From Escherichia sp. ESNIH1 (GTDB lineage Bacteria; Pseudomonadota; Gammaproteobacteria; Enterobacterales; Enterobacteriaceae), in assembly GCA_002918705.1 (NCBI GenBank), contig PQKR01000003.1:434001-498000 (forward strand): 64,000 nt of DNA, in the 5' to 3' direction. Shown one piece after another: positions 58,107 through 64,000 of this stretch. The notes beneath the pieces were generated by a model, which saw only the letters and a program-made list of their open reading frames with translations, ran no database searches and had not been told where the DNA came from. The position numbers and the translations under genes were made by a program. Every line of letters starts with the position of its first letter. The first letter of the stretch is position 1.

Positions 58107-59669
58107 TTATACGCTGGTACGGATCAGGTGGTCGAAGGCGCTCAGAGAGGCTTTCGCACCTTCGCCGGTGGCGATGATGATCTGTTTGTACGGTACGGTA
58201 GTACAGTCGCCCGCTGCGAACACGCCTTTCACGCTGGTTTCGCACTTGGCATCGATGATGATCTCACCCATGCGGTTACGCTCAACCGCGCCTTCCAGCC
58301 AGTTGGTATTCGGCAGCAGACCGATCTGCACGAAGATACCTGCCAGTTCGAGGTGATGCACATCGCCGCTCACCCGGGCGCGGTACTCAAGGCCGGTCAG
58401 TTTGGTGCCGTCGCCTTTCACTTCGGTAGTCTGGGCGTTAAGAATGATATCGACGTTTTTCAGGCTGCGCACTTTATCCTGCAGTACCTTGTCGGCTTTC
58501 ATCTCTGGCGCAAACTCGAGCAGGGTAACGTGTTCAACGATACCGGCCAGGTCGATAGCCGCTTCAACGCCGGAGTTACCGCCGCCGATGACCGCAACAC
58601 GTTTACCTTTGAACAGCGGGCCGTCACAGTGCGGGCAGTAGGTTACGCCGCGGGTACGGTACTGCTCTTCACCCGGCACGCCCATGTTGCGCCATTTCGC
58701 ACCGGTGGCAATGATCACGCTGCGTGCTTTCAGCACTGCGCCAGACGCGGTTTCGATCTGGTGCAGGCCGCCCTCTTCTGCCGCCGGGGTCAGTCGGGTT
58801 GCGCTCTGCGTGTCGATAACGTCAACATCATAATCATCAACGTGGGCTTTCAGCGCGCCAGCCAGCTTCTGGCCTTCGGTTTTCGGCACGGAGATGTAGT
58901 TTTCGATATCCACGGTGTCGAGCACCTGGCCACCGAAACGCTCGCCCATCAGGCCGGTACGGATCCCTTTACGCGCCGAGTAGACTGCCGCCGCGGCACC
59001 CGCAGGACCGGAACCGACGATCAGCACATCGTAAGCGTCACGTTTGTTCAGCTCTTCCGCCGCGCGTTTTTCAGCGCCGGTATCTACTTTAGAGACGATC
59101 TCGGTCAGGGTCATACGGCCTGAACCAAACTCAACGCCATTCAGAAAGACCGCCGGAACGCCCATGACGTTGCGATCGGTGATTTCGTTCTGGAACACGC
59201 CGCCGTCAATCGCCGTATGCTTGATGCGTGGGTTGAGCACGGACATCAGGTTCAGCGCCTGGACCACGTCCGGGCAGTTGTGGCACGAGAGCGAGTAGTA
59301 GGTTTCAAACTCAAAATCCCCTTCCAGCGCGGCGATCTGCTCAAGCATCTCTTTCGCTTCTTTAGAAGGGTGACCACCGGTCCACAGCAGCGCCAGGACC
59401 AGAGAGGTAAATTCGTGGCCCAGCGGAGAGCCGGCAAAGCGCGGACCCTGGTTGGAGCCTGGATTGGTAATCAGGAACGACGGTTTACGCACCGGCAGCT
59501 GGTTGTCTTCTGTAAAGGAGACTTTATCAGACAGCTCGGCAATTTCAGCCAGCAGTTCGCGGATCTCTGCTGATTTAGCGCTATCGTCCAGCGTGGCAAT
59601 CAGCTCAACAGGTTTGGTCAGACGCTCAAGATAAGCCTTAAGCTGGGTTTTCATTGTAGTATCAAGCAT
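58107..59669 (-). CDS. ahpF: Alkyl hydroperoxide reductase subunit F
   Basis: 520 residues. N-terminal double thioredoxin-like domain with CHNC (SCHNCPDV near 129), then FAD domain with [10 protein letters not shown] near 217, redox CPHC in TYCPHCDGP near 345 and NADH motif GGGNSGVEA near 360, FAD end motif [10 protein letters not shown]. Passes electrons from NADH to AhpC. ATG at 59669 ([10 protein letters not shown]) gives the family start; an upstream frame to 59705 is rejected. Confidence 0.98.
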   Translation of the reverse strand: MLDTTMKTQLKAYLERLTKPVELIATLDDSAKSAEIRELLAEIAELSDKVSFTEDNQLPVRKPSFLITNPGSNQGPRFAGSPLGHEFTSLVLALLWTGGHPSKEAKEMLEQIAALEGDFEFETYYSLSCHNCPDVVQALNLMSVLNPRIKHTAIDGGVFQNEITDRNVMGVPAVFLNGVEFGSGRMTLTEIVSKVDTGAEKRAAEELNKRDAYDVLIVGSGPAGAAAAVYSARKGIRTGLMGERFGGQVLDTVDIENYISVPKTEGQKLAGALKAHVDDYDVDVIDTQSATRLTPAAEEGGLHQIETASGAVLKARSVIIATGAKWRNMGVPGEEQYRTRGVTYCPHCDGPLFKGKRVAVIGGGNSGVEAAIDLAGIVEHVTLLEFAPEMKADKVLQDKVRSLKNVDIILNAQTTEVKGDGTKLTGLEYRARVSGDVHHLELAGIFVQIGLLPNTNWLEGAVERNRMGEIIIDAKCETSVKGVFAAGDCTTVPYKQIIIATGEGAKASLSAFDHLIRTSV

Positions 59670-59752
59670 TAGGGTCACCTCTGAGTTAAAAACATCATCA
59701 TGCAAGCTGCCTCAATGGGGCTGCCTGGATGCAACTTGAATCATGTTGTTAG

Positions 59753-59779
59753 AGAAAAACGGGTGCATAGCGCACCCGT
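59753..59779 (-). terminator. Attenuator between ahpC and ahpF
   Basis: On the minus strand: ACGGGTGC-gctat-GCACCCGT followed by TTTTTCTC. Sits in the 155-bp gap and should make ahpC mRNA more abundant than ahpC-ahpF, in line with the need for excess AhpC. Confidence 0.75.
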
Positions 59780-59785
59780 GATAGA

Positions 59786-59815
59786 TAGGCCCGTGCAAGC
59801 GCAGCGCCGCCGGGC
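59786..59815. repeat. REP-like unit between ahpC and ahpF
   Basis: TAGGCCCGTGCAAGCGCAGC followed by GCCGCCGGGC, one REP-type unit directly after the ahpC stop. Confidence 0.65.
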
Positions 59816-59824
59816 TTTTCAGAC

Positions 59825-60388
59825 TTAGATTTTACCAACCAGATCTAAGGATGGAGCCAGGGTCGCTTCACCCTCTTTCCATTTAGCCGGGCACACTTCG
59901 CCTGGGTGAGCAGCAACGTACTGCGCCGCTTTGATTTTACGCAGCAGGTCAGATGCGTCACGGCCAATGCCTTCTGCAGTCACTTCGATCGCCTGGATGA
60001 TACCCTGCGGGTCAACGATGAAGGTACCGCGGTCAGCCAGACCTTCGTCTTCGCGCATGTTTTCGAAGTTACGGGTCAGCGCGCCAGTCGGGTCGCCGAT
60101 CATCGCATATTTGATTTTTGCGATGGTGTCAGAGCTGCTGTGCCACGCTTTGTGGGTGAAATGGGTGTCGGTGGAGACGGAGTACACGTCCACGCCCAGT
60201 TTCTGCAACTCATCGTAGTGATCGGCTACGTCGCCCAGCTCAGTCGGGCAAACGAAGGTGAAGTCAGCCGGATAGAAGAAGAAGACGCTCCAGCGGCCTT
60301 CGGTATCTTTCTCGGTCACTTCGATGAATTCACCGTTTTTGAACGCCTGGTTTTTAAAAGGTTTGATCTTGGTATTGATTAAGGACAT
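59825..60388 (-). CDS. ahpC: Alkyl hydroperoxide reductase subunit C (2-Cys peroxiredoxin)
   Basis: 187 residues, E. coli length. Peroxidatic Cys in FVCPTELGD near 47, resolving Cys in [11 protein letters not shown] near 166. Scavenges H2O2 and organic peroxides. Upstream region contains an OxyR-like half site. In K-12 dsbG lies upstream; here ybdO does. Confidence 0.98.
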   Translation of the reverse strand: MSLINTKIKPFKNQAFKNGEFIEVTEKDTEGRWSVFFFYPADFTFVCPTELGDVADHYDELQKLGVDVYSVSTDTHFTHKAWHSSSDTIAKIKYAMIGDPTGALTRNFENMREDEGLADRGTFIVDPQGIIQAIEVTAEGIGRDASDLLRKIKAAQYVAAHPGEVCPAKWKEGEATLAPSLDLVGKI

Positions 60389-60563
60389 CTATACTTCCTC
60401 CGTGGTTTCGATGAGATGTAAGGTACCGAATTTTGATGGCAACGGCTAATGCGTTTGCTTTATCAAATCAATCAGCGATATCTAACAACGTAAAAGCCGT
60501 AACGGCGTCGGGGATTACATCACTCCCCCGATCAAAGGGCAATGCAGCGCTGTAAGGTGTGGC

Positions 60564-60578
60564 CTATGACTGTGATAG
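60564..60578. promoter_or_regulatory. Candidate OxyR site upstream of ahpC
   Basis: CTAT-GACTGTG-ATAG has the central tetranucleotides and N7 spacing of the OxyR motif (ATAG-N7-CTAT-N7-ATAG-N7-CTAT); the outer elements are poor. It is about 175 bp upstream of ahpC in the 313-bp gap, which has no gene. ahpCF is an OxyR target in E. coli. Confidence 0.4.
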
Positions 60579-60701
60579 GTTGGACCGTTTTAAGCATTCT
60601 GTGTGCCGCGTCGTTTAATGCAGGTCAATTTATGATATATTTCTCCCCGCTTGCAAGGCTATTTCTGCGCAGCAATATGCAGCAATATATTGAGATAAAA
60701 A

Positions 60702-61607
60702 ATGACTAACCTATACGATTTAAAAAAATTCGATCTTAATCTGCTGCTTATTTTCGAGTGTATTTACCAGCATCAGAGCATCAGTAAAGCGGCTAAAGCG
60801 CTATTTATTACCCCCTCTGCGGTTAGCCAGTCTTTACAGCGTCTGCGCGCGCATCTTGACGATCCGCTCTTCATTCGCAGCGGAAAAGGGGTTGCGCCTA
60901 CCACCGTGGCGATTAATCTGCATATGCATCTGGAGGTGAATCTTAGCCAGCTCGAACAGACCATTAATATGATGAACAGAAACGAGCTGAGTAAAAAGTT
61001 TGTTCTCTATACGCCGCAGCTGCTGATGAGTGAAGGGAGCACGGCGCTGGTGAATGCGCTACGCAGGCAGGCCAGCTATGCTATTGAGCATCATGATATT
61101 TTCATCACCCCGCAGTCCGCCGAAGAGTTGCTGACCTATCGCAAAGCCGATCTCATCATCTCGCTTTTTCCTATCGTTAACCCAGCGATTATCTGTGAAA
61201 AACTCTCTTGCGAGCCGTTAGTGCTGGTATGCAGTGAAAATCACCCGCGTCTTAAAGGAAAAATAACCCTTAACGATGCGCTGGGTGAGGGTTTTACCTT
61301 CTATAGCACGCCAGAAAAAGGCGCGCTGGCATTACAGGAAGAGATCGAAGCCGTATTGCCGCAGCGTAATATCGTTTTCAGCAGCGACTCATATATATCA
61401 ATTATTAATATTATTAGCCAGTCTGAGCTTATTGGGCTGATGCCGCTGTCGACCTTTAACCACTATAAAAAGATAATGAATTTAAAAATAGTCGATCTCG
61501 GCATCACCCTGCCTACCTTCGATATATTTATGCTTTACAATCGCGCATCGCTAAACGGTAGCGCCTTCGCCAGCTTAATTGAGACAATAAAGCTGGCGGA
61601 TCGGTAG
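60702..61607 (+). CDS. ybdO: LysR-family transcriptional regulator YbdO
   Basis: 301 residues. Helix-turn-helix (about 20-65: SISKAAKALFITPSAVSQSLQRL) matches E. coli YbdO strongly, then an effector domain. Related in its N-terminus to YbeF at 43715, sharing DLNLL and TPSA(I/V)SQS. Divergent from ahpC, convergent with ybdL. Targets not established from sequence. Confidence 0.88.
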   Translation: MTNLYDLKKFDLNLLLIFECIYQHQSISKAAKALFITPSAVSQSLQRLRAHLDDPLFIRSGKGVAPTTVAINLHMHLEVNLSQLEQTINMMNRNELSKKFVLYTPQLLMSEGSTALVNALRRQASYAIEHHDIFITPQSAEELLTYRKADLIISLFPIVNPAIICEKLSCEPLVLVCSENHPRLKGKITLNDALGEGFTFYSTPEKGALALQEEIEAVLPQRNIVFSSDSYISIINIISQSELIGLMPLSTFNHYKKIMNLKIVDLGITLPTFDIFMLYNRASLNGSAFASLIETIKLADR

Positions 61608-61620
61608 TACAGCGCAGCAA

Positions 61621-62781
61621 TCAGAGCTTGCAGAGTCGCTCGGCAGCAGCCCGCAGCGTCGCTTCCTGCTTGGCAAAGCAGAGGCGTATCAGCTTGTGCG
61701 GGAAAGGCTCGGCGCAAAATACCGACAGTGGAATGGCCGCCACGCCCACCTCTTTGGTTAACCACTGGCAGAAACTGACATCATCCAGATCGGAGATGGC
61801 GCTGTAGTCCACCAGCAGGAAGTAGGTCCCTTCGCAAGGCAGGATCTCCAGCCGACTCTGACTCAGAGCATCAATCAGCAGATCGCGTTTGGCCTGGTAA
61901 AAAGCAGGCAGCTGTTGATAGTGCTCCGGCTCCGCCCGCAGCATATCCGCCAGCGCCAGCTGGGCTGGGGTATTGACCGCAAAGGTCAGGTACTGGTGCA
62001 CCTTACGCAGCTCGGCGCTGATGGCCGCCGGGGCGACGCAGTAACCCACCTTCCAGCCGGTCATATGGTAGGTTTTCCCGAAGGATGAAACTGCTACCGC
62101 CCGCTGGCGTAGCTCAGGATGGGCGAGCACGCTGGCATGGCCCTCGGGAGCAAAACAGATGTGCTCGTAGACCTCATCGCTCAGCACATAGATTTCACGC
62201 TCAGCAATGGCCTGCCACAGTGCAGCAAAGTCCTCGCGCTGCCACACTGTGGCCGACGGGTTATGCGGCGTATTGAGGATCACCAGCCGGGTCTTATCGC
62301 TTAGCAGCGCGGCAAAGGCCTGCCAGTCAACGCGAAAGTGCGGCGGCTGCAGTGCAATACGCTTTACTACCCCGCCCGCCAGCTCAACCGCAGGAGCATA
62401 GCTGTCGTAGCTTGGATCGAAGCAGATCACCTCATCGCCGCTGCGTACCAGCGCGGTAATGGCGGCATAGAGTGCCTCGGTGGCCCCGGCGGTGATGGTG
62501 ATCTCGCTGTTAGCATCAGGCTGGTGACCATACAGGGCCGCGGTTTTATCAGCAATGGCCTCCCGCAGCGCCTGCACGCCGGTCATCGGTGCATACTGGT
62601 TTGCACCCTGGGCCACGTGATACGCCAGCCGCTCCTGCAGATAGCGCGGACCATCATAGTCAGGAAAACCCTGCGACAGATTAATCGCCTGGTGTGCCTG
62701 CGCCAGCGCGCTCATCTGGGTAAATATCGTGGTACCAAGGTTGGGCAGTTTACTCTTCGGAATCAGTGTGTTATTGCTCAT
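61621..62781 (-). CDS. ybdL: Methionine aminotransferase
   Basis: 386 residues, E. coli length. Fold-type I PLP enzyme: NTPHNPSATVW near 170, YVLSDEVYEH near 200 with the PLP Asp/Tyr, and Schiff-base lysine in SSFGKTYHMTGWKVGY near 235. Transaminates methionine and aromatic amino acids; in methionine salvage it makes methionine from 2-keto-4-methylthiobutyrate. Divergent from mtnB across MetJ boxes, supporting the salvage role. Confidence 0.95.
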   Translation of the reverse strand: MSNNTLIPKSKLPNLGTTIFTQMSALAQAHQAINLSQGFPDYDGPRYLQERLAYHVAQGANQYAPMTGVQALREAIADKTAALYGHQPDANSEITITAGATEALYAAITALVRSGDEVICFDPSYDSYAPAVELAGGVVKRIALQPPHFRVDWQAFAALLSDKTRLVILNTPHNPSATVWQREDFAALWQAIAEREIYVLSDEVYEHICFAPEGHASVLAHPELRQRAVAVSSFGKTYHMTGWKVGYCVAPAAISAELRKVHQYLTFAVNTPAQLALADMLRAEPEHYQQLPAFYQAKRDLLIDALSQSRLEILPCEGTYFLLVDYSAISDLDDVSFCQWLTKEVGVAAIPLSVFCAEPFPHKLIRLCFAKQEATLRAAAERLCKL

Positions 62782-62848
62782 GAATGCGTGCCTGCATGTA
62801 ATACTGATGTTGCTGCCACTATAACACGATGTTAGTATTTGGCAATCA

Positions 62849-62864
62849 AGACGCTTAGACGTCT
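62849..62864. promoter_or_regulatory. MetJ operator (two tandem met boxes)
   Basis: AGACGCTT followed directly by AGACGTCT; the second matches the consensus met box perfectly and the first in 6 of 8. Met boxes work as tandem 8-mers. Located between divergent ybdL and mtnB, so S-adenosylmethionine-MetJ probably represses both. Confidence 0.85.
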
Positions 62865-62907
62865 AAACAATAATGTTATTCCTCTGCTCACACGACTCAG
62901 GAGCGCT

Positions 62908-63519
62908 ATGACATATCCTCTGCAACTCCCGGCGCTGGTTGAAGCCTGCCACTGGCTGGGCGCTAAAGGCTGGGCCCCGGCCACCGGCGGCAACATGTCG
63001 GTGCGGGAAAATGCTGACTGGTGCTGGCTAAGCGAATCCGGTAAAGATAAGGGCAGCCTGACGGTGGAGGACTTTTTACAGGTAGAGATCGCCACCGATC
63101 GTGCCCCCTCCGGACGGAAACCCTCTGCCGAGACCGGCCTGCATACCCTGATCTATCGTCTCTATCCGGAAGCTAACGCCGTACTGCATGTACATACGGT
63201 CAATGCCACGGTGCTGTCACGCGTTGAGAAATTGGCGACGCTCACGCTTGTGGGATACGAGATGCAGAAATCCCTCAGCGGGCAGACCAGCCACCTCGAC
63301 AGGGTCTCTATTCCCCTGTTTGATAACGATCAGGATATTCCCGCCCTTGCCCGGCGCATTGAGGATTATGCCCGCCAAAGGCCGTTACGCTACGGCTTCC
63401 TGCTGCGCGGCCACGGTCTGACCTGCTGGGGACGCAGCGTGGCGGAAGCCCGCCGCCACCTTGAGGGGCTGGAGTTTTTATTTGAATGTGAAATGCAGCG
63501 TCGACTGCTGGAGAGATGA
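62908..63519 (+). CDS. mtnB: Methylthioribulose-1-phosphate dehydratase
   Basis: 203 residues of the class II aldolase/adducin fold. ATGGNMSVR near 26, [13 protein letters not shown] near 92 (zinc His pair) and [13 protein letters not shown] near 170 (third His). Dehydrates methylthioribulose-1-P in the methionine salvage cycle. ATG 62908 follows AGGAG; upstream frame rejected since it crosses the MetJ site. Stop overlaps mtnC. Confidence 0.95.
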   Translation: MTYPLQLPALVEACHWLGAKGWAPATGGNMSVRENADWCWLSESGKDKGSLTVEDFLQVEIATDRAPSGRKPSAETGLHTLIYRLYPEANAVLHVHTVNATVLSRVEKLATLTLVGYEMQKSLSGQTSHLDRVSIPLFDNDQDIPALARRIEDYARQRPLRYGFLLRGHGLTCWGRSVAEARRHLEGLEFLFECEMQRRLLER

Positions 63520-64000
63520 TGATACGCGCCATCGTTACCGATATTGAGGGCACCACCAGCGATATCCGCTTCGTGCATAACGTGCTGTTTCCCTACGCCC
63601 GCGAGCGGCTGGAGGCGTTCGTCACCGCCCAGCAGTATGCCGAGCCGGTGAAATCCATTCTCGATAATCTGCGGGATGAGATCGCCCGGCCGGATGCCAC
63701 CACCGCTGAGCTGGTTGAGACACTGTTCCGCTTTATGGATGAAGACCGTAAGTCGACGGCGCTGAAGGCATTGCAGGGGATTATCTGGCACGACGGCTAC
63801 GTCAACGGCGACTTTACCGGCCATCTCTATCCCGACGTGCTGCCTGCGCTGGAGAAGTGGAAGGCACAAGGGATTGATCTCTATGTTTATTCCTCTGGCT
63901 CGGTGGCGGCGCAAAAACTGTTATTTGGCTACAGCGATGAAGGTGATATTACTCATCTGTTTAGCGGCTACTTTGATACCCGCATAGGTGCCAAGCGTGA
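63519..64000 (+). CDS. mtnC: Enolase-phosphatase E1, partial (cut by window end)
   Basis: 160 codons visible, frame open to the edge. Starts [16 protein letters not shown], in which DIEGT is the HAD phosphatase nucleophile motif with the second Asp replaced by Glu, as is typical of MtnC. The HAD motif II Ser appears in [11 protein letters not shown] near 124. A tandem ATG at 63516 is equally in frame. Enolises and dephosphorylates 2,3-diketo-5-methylthiopentyl-1-phosphate. Overlap with mtnB (ATGATGA) shows one operon. Confidence 0.93.
   Translation, partial: MIRAIVTDIEGTTSDIRFVHNVLFPYARERLEAFVTAQQYAEPVKSILDNLRDEIARPDATTAELVETLFRFMDEDRKSTALKALQGIIWHDGYVNGDFTGHLYPDVLPALEKWKAQGIDLYVYSSGSVAAQKLLFGYSDEGDITHLFSGYFDTRIGAKR

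Overview
The window is a chromosomal segment of a member of the Enterobacteriaceae (Enterobacter/Klebsiella/Kosakonia-like; the genus cannot be fixed from this alone). From glnS to the mtn genes the order follows the E. coli K-12 backbone (glnS-nagEBAC-asnB-tRNAs-ubiF-miaB-phoL-ybeY-corC-lnt-gltIJKL-ybeL-leuS-lptE-holA-nadD-rsfS-rlmH-mrdAB-rlpA-dacA-ybeD-lipB-ybeF-lipA-tatE-ybeM-crcB-cspE-dcuC-rna-ybdR-ahpFC-ybdO-ybdL), and protein lengths match the E. coli ones almost exactly. Comparisons with E. coli are from memory, not from a search.

Region 1 (1-8930) is accessory: a carbohydrate or polyol catabolic locus with two short-chain dehydrogenases and an FGGY kinase on the minus strand, facing a plus-strand operon of split transketolase subunits, a ribose-type binding protein, a DUF2291 lipoprotein, a two-domain ABC ATPase and a permease. 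Three copies of the palindrome TGAATATATATTCA, plus a weaker fourth, lie in the divergent control region. The enzyme set (polyol or sugar oxidation, ketose phosphorylation, two-subunit transketolase) resembles the apulose-4-phosphate transketolase route of apiose use, but the substrate is not proven. No regulator is in view and the locus continues off the left edge. A 101-bp REP-rich tandem repeat and a bidirectional terminator separate it from glnS.

Region 2 (9239-47863) is housekeeping: glutaminyl-tRNA synthetase, GlcNAc uptake and catabolism with its NagC/CRP control region, asparagine synthetase, a six-tRNA operon, ubiquinone and tRNA modification, ribosome maturation, lipoprotein acylation, glutamate/aspartate uptake with the SroC sRNA, LeuRS, LPS assembly, NAD synthesis, the cell-elongation cluster, lipoate synthesis and the Tat component TatE. 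Several genes present in K-12 are absent at their usual positions: umpH, one glnU/W-type tRNA, the rihA-ybeQ block and cobC.

Region 3 (47972-54115) is a minus-strand Cu(I)/Ag(I)-type RND efflux operon (small His/Met/Cys-rich secreted protein, TolC-family outer-membrane factor, CusB-like adaptor with a His-rich tail, CusA-like pump) in the interval where K-12 has pagP. No metal sensor is adjacent.

Region 4 (54332-64000) carries dcuC, rna, ybdR, the peroxide-reducing ahpC-ahpF pair, LysR regulator ybdO, methionine aminotransferase ybdL and the start of the methionine-salvage genes mtnB-mtnC. ybdL and mtnB diverge from a shared interval with two MetJ boxes, tying the transaminase to the salvage pathway that makes its substrate. 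No insertion sequence, prophage, integron or CRISPR array was seen.
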